A DNA stretch of 64,000 nt. Source: Lineus longissimus. Taxonomy: Eukaryota; Nemertea; Pilidiophora; Heteronemertea; Lineidae. Positions 9,591-21,915 of this stretch are shown in pieces (position 1 is the first letter of the stretch; each line of letters begins with the position of its first letter). Below the pieces are notes generated by a model. It was not told the DNA's origin. It saw only the letters and a program-made list of their open reading frames with translations, and searched no databases. The stretch is taken from assembly GCF_910592395.1 (NCBI RefSeq), contig NC_088309.1, forward strand, positions 11,038,501-11,102,500, in the 5' to 3' direction. The translations under genes were made by a program, and so were the position numbers.

Positions 9591-12500
9591 ATGGAAACTG
9601 ATCATGAACAACCGAGGGGTATCAGGGGTAGTTGGATGCCCCGGACCGATTTCATATTTTGTTGTCTCAGCTGGACGTTTTCTGTAGGACATATTTGGAG
9701 GTTACCTAACATCATCGCAAGTCATGGAGGAGGTAAGAATGGTTGCTTTTGCAACGATTTATTTTTGATAGAATTCAATTGGGTACAAACGCAAAATGCC
9801 TAGACTTCGATGCAGTCCATTTCGTCATCCTAATCGTCCTTCTCTATAGGGTGAGAAGCCAGGTCGGTTCAAAGCATCAAGAGTGGAAAACAAATTCCGG
9901 CCGAGTTGAATTGCCTTGTGACTTTCAGGTTTATGATCTCAAGTCTTGCCACGAGTCTTGCACTGTAGAAAGATGGACACCGTCAGGCCTACACATCTAC
10001 CGGTAATATGGCCTTCTCTCATTGCCCGTAAAGCCGCGGACACCCGCCGCCATTTAGGGCGCCACCTGGCCCCTATGACTATGTATCTGCAGTAGAATTT
10101 CAGTAATTTTGTTGGGGTAGGCGGAGTTGGATTATAATGTTAAAGGAACTCCCAAATAAGGCCCACCGGGATCATGGTCAGGTTGCATCGAGTTGAAAAT
10201 TTGGTGTTACATAAAACCGCTTTGCTTTTTGGAGGCTGTCTCTCATGTGACAATAGTGCAGTAGCGAACTGACAGAAGTTGGCAAACGCGGCACCGTCTT
10301 CCTGACTACTGTCAAAAAGAAAATTAAAAATCAGCTAGGCTGAAAGGCATAGGCCTATACTATTGGCAAACAAGCCGTTTTTATAAAGTGGCCCGGCACC
10401 TAATGAGGACTAATTTGCTCTTTGATTGCCATACTATTGATCTCATTATGGAAAGGTTAGGCTATGCTGATTACATTTCACATTTTAGAGACAATCTGTA
10501 TATAGATACATAGTTGATATCGAAAACAATGTTTGATATAAAGAACGCTGCAGCTGAATGTCGACAAACGTCCCAAATACGTGTATAGAAAAACTAGGGT
10601 GCAACGGGGTCATTACAATATAATTTGATACTCATTCTTTTCAGTTGTGTTCTTGATCCCTTATGCATGTGCCATATTCGTCGTCGGATACCCCATGATG
10701 TTCATGGAGCTGAGCATGGGCCAGTTCGCATCATCTGGCGTCGTGACGATATGGGAATGCTGCCCCTTATTCAAAGGTAAGCAAAGGATGATAAGCCATT
10801 CGATAGGTTGTAGCAGTGGTGTATGACTGCTGATGGCAACTTCGCCTCTATATACGCTTCAGAAGAAGTTCTCTTAGCTACTGTTATACATTCAACAATC
10901 TTGCTGAAACTATCTCAACGAAATCAACAAAATCCAAGCCTGCCCAATGAGTACAGAAAAACAATATTTTGCCGTTCCCTGGCATGTTTGCGCAGGCTTT
11001 CTCTCGTGTGCGGGTAAACATGGAGTGCGAGGCCCGGTGTTCGATAAGGAGCTGGTAAACAGATGCACTGGCTTCATCTTGATCTACGATAGTCGAGATC
11101 TGGCCACAGGTAACATGGCCATGACATTGGCCTTATACAAGTACTAAGCAAGGAACCTCTCTGGAGGTAGATATACCTCACTAGAGTTAGATTGGTCAGT
11201 GTCTTAGTCTTACCAAACACCATGACCAAACACCACGAGGATGGAACTACAATGTAAAGCCAAAAATGAGGCGGCAGCCGAGGTTTTGGGCGAAACGATG
11301 AATTGGAGGGAATGCCTTGCGCTCAGAGTAACAATCTATTCATCTTGACCCCTTCTTTCTTTCACGCTTTGGTCACAACCTGAAGGCTATGTACATGTAC
11401 TTAAATCGCTTCTGTTTCTTGTTCAAGGTATCGGTTACGCCGTGATTGTGATGCTCTTCCTTTCCCAAGTGAATATCTACGCGGCATGGTCCTTGCACTA
11501 CCTTGTCACAACCTGTGTCACCCCGACGGCCGATTTTCCTTGGAGTACTTGCTTGAACGCCTGGAACACAAATAACTGCGTGAAAATTGAATATCGCCCT
11601 GACGGCAACTGGTCCGCCGACCCTGTTTGGCCCGACAATGCAGTCAACCCTGCCGATGAATACTTCAGGTAAATGCCTTGAGCACGGATGCAAAGGCCGA
11701 CCCATTTTTGACAGTGCTTTCGGTTATGACATTATAGGCCTATGGAAGTTAGAAATATCTATAAAACAGACCAGACTGCCTCTTGTAGTCTGACACAATG
11801 TATTATTAAATTACTGTCTGTTTGTGAGATTTGATGGGGATGAAGTAAAGCGATCATAAATAACTGAACTTGTTGAAACAAATGATGATATTACTTAACC
11901 ACTGGCTTGATTAAACAATCAGGATCATTACCTCAATTATGTTTGCATTTCTCTATTTTGTAGTCGAAACTTCCTGGAGTTTCATCGTGTAACAGGGCTC
12001 GAGGACACTGGCAGGATCCAGTTGGACCACTTGATAGCCTTGGCAGTGGTGTGGGTGTTCGTGTTCTTTACACTTATTGTTGGTCACTACTCCATGGGCA
12101 AGGTGAGATGTTTGTCAAAGGTCGGAGGGGGGGGGGGGAGGGGAGGGGTTGATAGCCTTGTAGCAGTCGTGCGGGTGTTCAAGTTCTTCGCACTTAATGG
12201 TGGTCGCCATTACATGGGCAACCTCAGGACGATGATTATCATCAGGTCAGGTCTGGGCAACACTGGCAGGATCCAGTGAAAAGTGATAGCCATGGCAGTA
12301 GTGTTGGTGTTGGTGTTCTTCACACTCAATGTCAGTCACTACTACATGAGCTATGCTTGATGGTTACTATACAGTAACCTTTTGACTGCCCTCTGCTTTT
12401 CTTTTGGACTTTTTTCATCACTTTCAGACATGTTCGTACGACCGTACCAAAAATATGAGCGTGCGGAAAAGTGAACATCTAAAACCATCTGGCCTCGCAT

Positions 12501-15500
12501 TCTTAGTTCTAGACTAAGGTTTTTAGGGGTATTGAGTGGGTTTTATTTGGGAATGATAACAAGTATTTCGTTGTTGAATACCGACAAATAGATTTAAAGC
12601 TCGCGTGCGATAGGCGATATAAATTGTGGTAGTTATCATTGCGTAGGATCGATTTAAATGAGTAACTGTATCGATGCAACATCATTTGAAGACCCCGACA
12701 TTGTTGTGGATTATTTTATGACTGAACGGGAATGTGATGGTATTGACTGGCATTTTTCACTAATGAATCAATTATAAACCTCCGGACGAGAAAATGCATT
12801 GCTTTTGATATTGAGGCACATAAAAAATGTACCCACTACACAAGCCAGCAGCGTCCATGTGTCACTCTTAGAAATAAAGGGTTTTGACAAGCCGACACAA
12901 ATAAACACCCGTAGAGAGGTATATTTCGCGGAAATGAAAAACCCATTGATGTTTTTCGCAATCTAAAAAATCTTAGGGGTTTTTGATTTTTGATGAGCAT
13001 AAATTTGTACTGGCTGAAAAATCCTGAAAAGGTACATGTAAGTAATAATTTACTTATTGTTTCAGCGTACACGACTATATCATTTGACCTGTTAGTCAGC
13101 CCATTTTATTACGGAATTTACCTCATGGTTTCCCGAAGTATACATGTACTAGTCTGGTATACATGTACTGTTGACCGTTCATAACTAGGCTTGAGTTGTA
13201 ATTTGCAATGCAATAAATGTCTAATCATCAGTATTAGGCAGTGACCTAATGATTTGATTGTTTCTAGCTATTTCGTGTAATTATCTCCTCGTTGTTTTTC
13301 TAGGTTGCATATATGACTACCAGCCTACCAAGTATATTCGTCATTGTTTTGGCAGTTAGGGGAGCAACATTACCAGGATCTGTGACTGGTCTCAGATACA
13401 TGTTTCATCCGGACTTCGATTTTAACCCCATGGAAGCCATTTCGGTAAGCCATGGGGAAAATATCGATGAATGATATTGAGTCCATTCAACCACTTCGAA
13501 GAGCATTACTTCTCTACACTCTTAGAAATAATACAGCTTTTTAAAAACCTTAATGGATTATTTGGCGAACACAATTGTGCCCCCATTAGAGGTTTTTTTT
13601 AGCAAGGTTTTTCGTTTTGCCAAAAAACTTTCATGGGGTGCATCGTAAAAGCGTTTTCAACACCTGAACATCCTTTACTTCTGAGTGTACTCGACAGTAT
13701 ATTCGTGATGTTTCATGAAAAGTTTACTTAAAAACTCATATGAAAGAAGAGTAGTGTTTACTTAAGGGACGAGATATATGGATCGTGTACCCAAAATATA
13801 AATAGAACCACCTGCCAAACAAAAATACATTGTGGGTACGCCGACTCCCGATATGTCGATAGAGCACCTTTAACATATTTCTTTTTGATTTCTGTTATTT
13901 TCAGCGAAATAAAGATGCTTATGCAACTGTGATATACGAGTATGGTCTTATGTACGGTGTTTATACTATGCTGGGGAGTTATAACAAACGAAATTACAAC
14001 TTTTATCGGTACGTGGTTCAGCTCATTTTCTTCTCCAACGAATCGGTCCAAAATGCTTTGTGGTAATAGATTGTTACCGCTGGGCTGAAACGGAGCAGAT
14101 TGGTCATGCCCGCCATTTTGATGCATTTTCAGATGCATTTTGACACATTCTTCCTTGTGTCATTGCCAAAGCAGTTTGCTTTTTGACACTTGCTATATTT
14201 TCTGTTTTTACTACATGTAATTCAATTCTTGGAATATTTGCTATCAATCGTATCTGTTTACTCCGACTTCATGGGCGACCGGAACCGGTAGTTAGTTTAA
14301 GTCACTAGGAAGGGTATAAGTGGAAACACAAAACCAATTAAGCGGTTACAAATTACTGTATTTGACGTACGTACCAGATATAGAATAAAATATCCTATAT
14401 GTATACCCGTTATCTTAATTTTAGGGATTCGGCCATCGTGACTGCGCTGACAGTTATTTTCTCTCTCCTGTGTGTGCTGATGATCGCTGGCTTTTTGGGT
14501 CACGCCGGTCACATTGAAGGTCGATCGATGAGTGATGAAATGACCTCGGGTAAGTCACTTACATGCCAACTAAAAGCTACAATTGGCCCTTTTCATCGGC
14601 AGAAACTATCTCACTCAGATCTTTGGACGAGGGGTGCAAGCCCAGTCAATGCCATGCTGCCTAGGTCAGCACTACTGTAGACGGTGGGTTAGTGCACGAC
14701 CGTTCTTGCGGGGGTTGTAGGCTCTGGCAATCTCGCTGTACGTCGATGTAATCTTCATCTTCGCTAAGTACTAGTGTCGGCGAACCGCGACGACCTGGGA
14801 GGAAAAAAAAATTCCTTTCCAACTTATTCATCATTGTCTTTCTAGGGACTTCCCTTGTATTCATCGCCATGCCGAGTATCCTAAGCACCTTGTCTGGGGC
14901 TAGGGTGTGGCTTTGTGTCTTCTTTCTCATGATATTCATGATGGCCTTTGGGTCCCAGGTGAGTCTGCATGATACGATCTGGCGTGCAGTTTATCAGTAT
15001 GAGGGTCATCAATAGAATATAGGATATCCATTAACATTAAATTAAACACTGCTGCAACAACCTCCACTGATATAATTTGCCATGTTACTACAAAACCGGC
15101 CTTATTGCAAGAGGTATGCCGTACAAACTTTAAAGTTTATATCGAGCATGGATAGCAACATATTTAGAGTGATCGCGTCACCAAAATCACAAGAGTACGA
15201 AGGTTATTGATAAGATTCTGCTTAAGTAGATTGAAAGTAGGCGATCCTGTTTGCAGCCGTAGTCGTTAGGGCAAGTCTTCGTAGAGCCAAGAAGAAAAAC
15301 GTTTACGTGTTCATAAAATACCAAGCTAACATTACATATAGAAGCAGTTCGTGATGCGGATGGCGACCGCTAAAAAAAGCTAGTGCCAATAACTCGTGTG
15401 TGACCTCGGTGTACATGTGAGGCCTAAACGTCACATCACGCACTCAAAGTATGTACGTTACTTCCTCAACTTCGTAAAATCTGGCTGCAATTTGAAACAA

Positions 15501-17443
15501 GCCTCGGGTCAACTGATACATTTTTCTTCTGTTATTCCAGATGCTAGCTACAGAAGCAATAGTGACGGCCCTTACCGATGAGTGGTTCCCGAGGCATCTG
15601 AGCAATCCTCGGCGGATGGTGTTTAAGTCTATGTTCGCTTTTCTTATCTGTGCAATATTCTTTGCTCTTGGAGTGCCATATGTTACTTCAGTAAGTTAAA
15701 CTCTGTCGCCAGTCGATTCCTCGGCTGCCTTTTTCGCCCTACACACACGGACGGTAGTCTAGTGAGAGGCGTCTGCTGGAGGGAACCTGTTTTTCATGCT
15801 GCAGTTACAACTTCCCCCCAGAAAGTCAGCCACTATTCATTCTTGCAAATAGCCATATCTAACAACATGTACATGTATATGTATAGATGGCCAGGTACAC
15901 GATAAACTTCTTTTATTGACGCGTCAATGCGATCAAATGCCCAGGAATTTTCAATCTTCCGTCCACGATAAATCGCATCAACTAATATAATTACATCTTT
16001 GGCAAGCTTTATCATGACGTCATCTTCATGGAGTTCCTTTAATCTTTTTCAGGCCGGTGGCTATGTTTTGACGTTGTTGGATAATTTTGCCGCCACGTGG
16101 ACTCCACTCTTCCTCTGTCTTTTTGCTTGTATTGCCATAACATGGGTTTACGGTAGGTCAATCTACACCCGCCCATCATTGCGACCTGGGTTGATCCTGC
16201 ATGATAACTTAAATAGGCAAAACTTTCCATGTAACTCCCCCATAATTAATGACATCAGCTTAGTTTTGGTAATTTAATCAACGTAAACATGTTCATCAAA
16301 TTTCCAAAACATCATATTTAGTTCATGATGATTTTGTATCGTATCACCGACTCGGAAGCTTTTTTTAACTGGCAATTGTCAGATTTTCTTAGCCAATACA
16401 AGTACGCGTAACTGTTTAGTGACTATATCTGCACTGTAGTTTTAAATTTAAGTCGTGTCTAAAAATAAAAGGTATCTGTATCGCCGATTATGTAGCTGTT
16501 AAGATTTTATTGATAACACACTCTGTATTGATGCGGCTGTTAATGCGTTTTCCAGGAGTTGCTACTTACGCCTTCGATGTTCAGACGATGCTCGGCCATA
16601 AACCTAACTACGCAATCCTTGGGAACTTGCTGGTCCTGGCGCCACTTTTCCTTACAGTAAGTTCTATCATCAATTTATTTTGTGTTGAGGTCTTTTCCTC
16701 TTCTTGGCAATCAAAATATTGAGATATTTGCCGAAGGAATTCGTCCGTGTGCGGTGCGAGAACAACGAATAGACAATCAAATATAAATCATTGTTGATAA
16801 AAGAATTTTGGATGAAACATGAATAACATTTTCAAAATATCTTTTTAGTTCGTTATCATTGCCCGGTGCATATTCCACAAGGCAGGGTTGTATTACTCTG
16901 ACTACACTGGTATGTACCAGTACCCGTGGTGGGCAGAAGCGATTGGCTGGTCGGTGACTGTTCTGTCTCTCTTGATGGTAGCACTCTTTGCCTTTATTCA
17001 TATTCTACGGGTCACGGCTTGTAACAAGGTAGGTTACTGTGATGTCAGCTTTTTCTTCCGCGTTATCAAATAGTCGCTAATTTCACGAAGCATCAGCAGA
17101 ATGTTGATTCGTCCTTCCGCAAACTTTGCCTTGACTGAGCTTTCTCGTGTAGCTGTTGGACTTTATCAACTATTTCTGACACTCAATACATGTTGATGCA
17201 GATGTAGTTGACGATAGTCGTGCCCTGAACCTGCTTGTTGATAATAACCAACTCATTTTCTTTCAGAACCATTCCGGATCGTCTTCCTGGCGAGAGAGAG
17301 TATTCGGTTCCTCGGAGGAATGGACCAGGCGCAAAGAACACTACCTGGCCTCCTTACCATCTGACTCAGAACCAACCTCAGCAGGCGACTCCCCGAACGA
17401 CAAGCTCATAGGATATCCTGTCATAATGGAGAGCAGAACCTGA
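9591..17443 (+). CDS. SLC6-A: atypical SLC6 transporter-like protein, 13 exons
   Basis: Exons: 9591-9732, 10645-10776, 11428-11668, 11964-12102, 13304-13444, 13905-14008, 14425-14549, 14846-14958, 15541-15690, 16053-16152, 16556-16656, 16849-17028, 17267-17443. All have GT donors and AG acceptors and stay in frame, giving 614 aa. It is a 12-TM protein of the sodium:neurotransmitter symporter fold: TM1 GHIWRLP (33-39), GQF and CPLFKG after TM2, EL2 disulfide pair C133/C142, RGATLPG after TM5, GSYNK after TM6 (289-293), EAIVTALTDEW in TM8, YPWWAEAIGW before TM12. Key sodium residues differ: the GN of TM1 is GH34, the TM6 Ser/Thr is E277, the TM7 Asn is T309 and the TM8 Asp is G377. The TM1 Asp of monoamine carriers is S31, so a monoamine transporter is unlikely. 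The substrate is unknown and transport itself is not assured. The fold assignment is firm. Paralogue of the gene at 45067-50390. Confidence 0.9.
12149..12222 (+). pseudogene. Decayed duplicate of SLC6-A exon 4, copy 2
   Basis: TTGATAGCCTTG...GGGTGTTC...TTCTTCGCACTTAATG...ATGGGCAAC follows the second half of exon 4 (12028-12102) base for base with substitutions and a 2-base insertion after GCCTTG that shifts the frame and creates TAG. The GTGAGA donor is lost. It starts just after a G-rich run (12124-12148), 47 bp from the exon end. Confidence 0.8.
12253..12351 (+). pseudogene. Decayed duplicate of SLC6-A exon 4, copy 3
   Basis: CTGGGCAACACTGGCAGGATCCAG, then a stretch coding VIAMAVVLVLVFFTLNVSHYYMS, aligns with exon 4 (LIALAVVWVFVFFTLIVGHYSMG). 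It has an in-frame TGA where exon 4 has TTG, a 3-base deletion, and no donor after ATGAGC. It keeps the frame otherwise and covers more of the exon than copy 2. Confidence 0.85.
13515..13689. mobile_element. Intronic MITE-like element
   Basis: Ends are imperfect inverted repeats: TACACTCTTAGAAATAAT at the left, and TTTACTTCTGAGTGTA (inverted) at the right. It lies in SLC6-A intron 5. A related but weaker sequence with CTCTTAGAAATAAAGGGTTT lies in intron 4 near 12865-12995. No coding capacity. Confidence 0.5.
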
Positions 17444-18769
17444 GCTTCCCTTGAAGTAGTCCGCCGAGGCTGACGAAATGAGCTGGGTCCAGGCCGGTCT
17501 ACCCATTGGCCAACTCGTGCTAAGCGCCACCTGCATTAAAATCTATGAAACAGACCACTTGGTTTCGCATTTGCCTTGCTCAACTTGAGCCATTTAGGTC
17601 CGACTGATACCTGATACCTGATCTGTTGTCCTAAAATTGTTTATCATGGGATCTCGGAAAGCTTGGCGGGGCAACACCATAGCCAGGAATGTGACCAAGA
17701 CAAACAATTATATTAGCTGGTGATAAAAATAGTACGTGACCAGCTTCTGAACTCAACCCAGGTGAGGTCAACTGTCAGGTTGGTGAAAAACAGCATCCAT
17801 CGCTTTCTCAGTCACTGCGAATCCAAATGGTCTGGAAAGAGGTTGTTGCCGAATCGAAAGTGAACTATCGTCTACCATAATTTGTTAGATGTTGGACAAT
17901 CATTTACATTACAAACAAAAATATGTTGAGGGATAACAAAACAACTTTGGTGTTGAAGGGGGGGGTATGTTTTGGTAATGCTGAAGCAAAAGCAAAGACA
18001 TGGTGTGGAAATTGTACAATGAAAGCATTGTAATACATGTAATAGTAAATGTAGTCGCTAATTCAGATCCATCTACTGGTGGCCAGTGTCTTTTGGCTGT
18101 GACCACCATAACTTACCGGAAGTGATGTCGTTTCGTTAATCCCCCAGGGAGATGTCTGATATTATTCTGCCTCATGGTATTTTTCTACAACCTTCGAATT
18201 TTGTACTGTACTTGTCAACCCTTGGTGCCATCTCTTATTTTGTATCTTATATGCATATAATATTTTGTTGAGAGGATAAAAAAGAACATGCCGGTTGGCA
18301 CTTATTACGATAACTGTTTTAGGGACACAAGATGCCAGCAAGTTCAATGTCATCAGAAATTACCTTGGCCAGCAAGGTTGTTAGATCTTATTTTCCGCAA
18401 CCTCACTATGAGGGGATTCACTCAGAATTTTTATGAGATCTGTTTACCATATTTGTTATATACCCATCTCTACGATGTTATACTTATTTGCTAGACACGT
18501 AATTCTACTTTGCTACTCATATATATACATGTGCACAATCTATAAATACACAATGTTGCCATACTACAATAAGCTGTAGATTGAAATGAAATATAATAAT
18601 TTGTACATTTTAAACGTGCAGGTAGTCTTGCATTTGTTGTTTCTGGACGGATAGGAAGCTGTGTGTTACGCTATGATGAGAATCATGTGGCCTGGAATTT
18701 CGGTCAGGTACGATCCCCGATTTTCACCCTATTAGCTGTCCCCCGAACTGCGCGCCAGTAAGATCTACA
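17444..18769. other. 3' flank of SLC6-A
   Basis: Contains the presumed 3' UTR; ATTAAA near 17536 is the nearest possible polyadenylation hexamer. Otherwise AT-rich, without recognisable genes or repeats. Confidence 0.35.
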
Positions 18770-18773
18770 TCAG

Positions 18774-19335
18774 ATGCATCAGATTAGCACACTAGCACTC
18801 ATGGAAACCAGCTCGTTGAGAGCCCTTGTTTGTCATAGCGTTTCGTATATTTCCCCGACAAAGAACGAGCTGTCACTCACAACACGACTGGCTGTTTCTT
18901 TGGGCTCACGTTTCGGATACTTTCCAGACAAACCAATAGCTGTCACCTCCCACAACAACAAGGCCCGATGTACCCTACTTGTTCTGCGGATGAGTTTCCT
19001 CGACAAATCGAATGCTATCATAGGTGAGTTTCATAGGTATCAGCACCCACAACCAGACTGGTTGTCCTCCGTACCTCTTAGATAACCCAATAGCTGTCAC
19101 AACCAACTACAAGACTTGCTGTCACTTTGTCCTCTAGTTTCAGACAGTTTTCCCGCGAATCAAAAGCTGTCATGACCCACAACGTCGCTGGCTGTGTCGG
19201 ATAGTTGCGCAATATGGCAAAAGGTGTCCGCACCGGTAAAAAGGCTTACTGTTCCTTTGTGGTAAGTTTGTCTTCACGTTCCTCCCACAACAAGAGTGGT
19301 TGTCCCTTTGTCCTCACGTGACGGACTGTCCTCGC
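18774..19335 (+). repeat. Degenerate tandem repeat, about 75-90 bp unit
   Basis: The words GACAAAxCAATAGCTGTCA, CCCACAACxAxACTGGCTGT and CTTTGTCCTCACGTTTC recur in the same order about six times with heavy divergence. This is an old minisatellite. ORFs inside it are repeat artefacts. Confidence 0.6.
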
Positions 19336-21749
19336 GTTTTGAATCATTCACCGACATGCCCATCAACAGAAGCAGACACCATACCAACAACAGATCTGTT
19401 TTTTTCTGGCAGATCGGATAATTTCCTGACACAATACATTCTTTACTTTTAGGAAGTGCGAAATTGACATTTTTCAAACAATGTTTTATGATTCTGCAAA
19501 CGAGCTCAAATAATAGTCGCTTTTCATGATAACAGTCACTGTGGCTGCTTCGGCGTGGTTAAAAAACACCCCCGCATGTCTCATCAAAGCAAAGGCGACT
19601 TGCCGCGCTGCAAATCGTCTGAAATCAAGGTCATTGTAAAAAGGTTCCCCAATTAAAGCAACATATTCCCTTTTTATTGCTCTATAAGTACATTGTATCG
19701 TAAGGACTGGGCGTCAAGTGAATGGCACAGGTGTCGAACATCTAAGGACACCGCCTTTTGTAACCCCATGTTCCCCCACTCCTTTAAGATTCTTCGACAA
19801 TTCTCAGAATTTCGTGTCTTAGCTGGAACCGCGGGAGTCAAATGATTCATTCTGAAGTCTTCGAACTAGCCGTTATATCTTGTCATATAAGAGAAATACC
19901 ATTGGACAAGGCCGGTCCAGTGCATCACGAATGTAGCTCAGCACGTCTGCACACGCTTCAGTGTTGGCAATACTCAAGTATAACAATGATTAGTAACACG
20001 AATGTGTTGATTTTTAGTAGTTGCTTCTTCATTGTATTGCCCTAAATTAAAGGAATTCCTTTTGTAGTGTTAGTTCTGTTTTCCTTACACAGTAGAAAAA
20101 AAACTATAATATTATCACACGAAGGCAAATATTTAGCAATGTCCCAACATTGATCTTTTCCCTGTCATGTTTCGTCCTGTTCAGTTTTTAATTGTCTTCA
20201 AAGCAACACGATTTTCAGTCTGTTTGTTTATAAGGACTGTAAGCCATGGCCGGCGGTCAAGATTTCGTTTTCTGATTTGAAAGCACTACTTGAACAGTTT
20301 GAAAAGCATTCCAATAGCTTTTTGACTATGGATTCCAGAGATCCTCAAATGTCTTGTAAGCCTTATTACATTAGGTGGTCAATATTGACCGGCCAATGCA
20401 ACACCTCGTGCTGTCCGACCGGCCACAAAGCTTTCTTCTTGCACTCGATGGGCATTCTGTTTTCTCCTTGTCATTGTTCATCAAGCGGGCTCTAATCCCG
20501 GGTTACAGGACTTTGTTTACCAACAAGACCCCCAAGAAACAAACAAGAGTGACAATACCTGTTAGAGAGATTTAGAATTTGTATGGATATGCAGCTATCA
20601 AAGGAGAAAAACATGGCTTCTCTAACCTGCCATTGCATGAAAATTTATCAGCTGAGGTCTCTACCCGTCACGATCGCTCTTACAAAAGCGGTAATATTTC
20701 CCCATTTTCAGTTTTCTGCATTGTAATAACGCTGCCAATGCGACAGAAAACTCACACAGTCAACATACATACATCAGTTGTCTTGACGATTAGGCCTATC
20801 AGATACATAATATTTAAAAAATTATATTCATATTGACTTTTTTTATGTTAAGTCGGGTGAGATCAAGTATTTTTCTTGACCGACCTATTCAAATTCCAGC
20901 TGACCTTGATTTTAACGAGATCTTAATTGTTCCGTTGAACTTTTCTGTTTGGCGACATGCTGTGTAAATTTATGTCCGTAACAATGAAAAATTTAGTAAA
21001 AACCAATAAATCCACTTATTATCAAAGCGTCGTTAAAGGAAATTATCCTTATCATATAATGAGATCATGCTGAACACAATGTCATTCCTATAGGCCATGC
21101 TGAGATTTGAGTCCAGAGGGGATTCCGGATGATATTAGTCAAACTTATTGGGAACCTTGCCCATCGAAGGACCATTAAAATGGGGTTTAGCACAAACCTG
21201 ATTTTTGTCCAAAAGAAAGAAAAGTCTTGTAATCTTGCATGACACTTAACCGGATTTTCTGCAACGCGTACAGCCAATGTAAGTCTTAATTGACTTAGGC
21301 TCATGGTAAAGGCACTCTTTCACACGGGGAAACAGTGGTTTGAACTCACAGCAGGAATTTTAATGCTCTTTTCCAGACAGACTTGTGCCAAATCCGACTG
21401 TGGAGTCCCCTTGTTGGCCTGTCATCTCAACGTCATTTTATCACCATTGGATACTGCTAAGACCGCCTGGAATTTGATTGCACGTGTCTGAAAACATTTT
21501 CTTTTCTCTGGGCTTTTTTGTCTGGGCTGTCCACTTCAGAAGTAAAGGGCGTTTTCAAAGTTTTATTGCCCGTCATTTTCAAAAAACATCATTTATTTTT
21601 CTGCAGCAGATCACTTGCCAATATGTGAGAAGATTTTACACGTAAATGTACAATGTATGGTACACATACATGTAAATACACTAGAATAAATACGAAAACA
21701 AGAATAATAACAAATTCTCGGCTACAACGAAGATCTCTGTACATCTCTG
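19336..21749. other. Intergenic, nothing recognised
   Basis: Short unrelated ORFs only. No exon with flanking splice signals that extends a known family was found on either strand. Confidence 0.35.
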
Positions 21750-21915
21750 AAACACCTCTTTCTACACCATTTCCTGATGGCAATAACGAACACTTCTATA
21801 TTCACCATGGCTATAACGAACACATCTATATCTACACCATTTCCTTAGTGTTGGTTATAACGAACACCTCTATCTGCTCCATTTCCTAGCTATAACGAAC
21901 ACCTCGACAAACAAA
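21750..21915 (+). repeat. Short tandem repeat, TATAACGAACACCTCTAT units
   Basis: Four units of 33-45 bp carrying ATAACGAACAC(C/A)TCTAT and CACCATTTCCT follow one another; a further ATAACGAACATCC sits near 22088. Confidence 0.55.
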
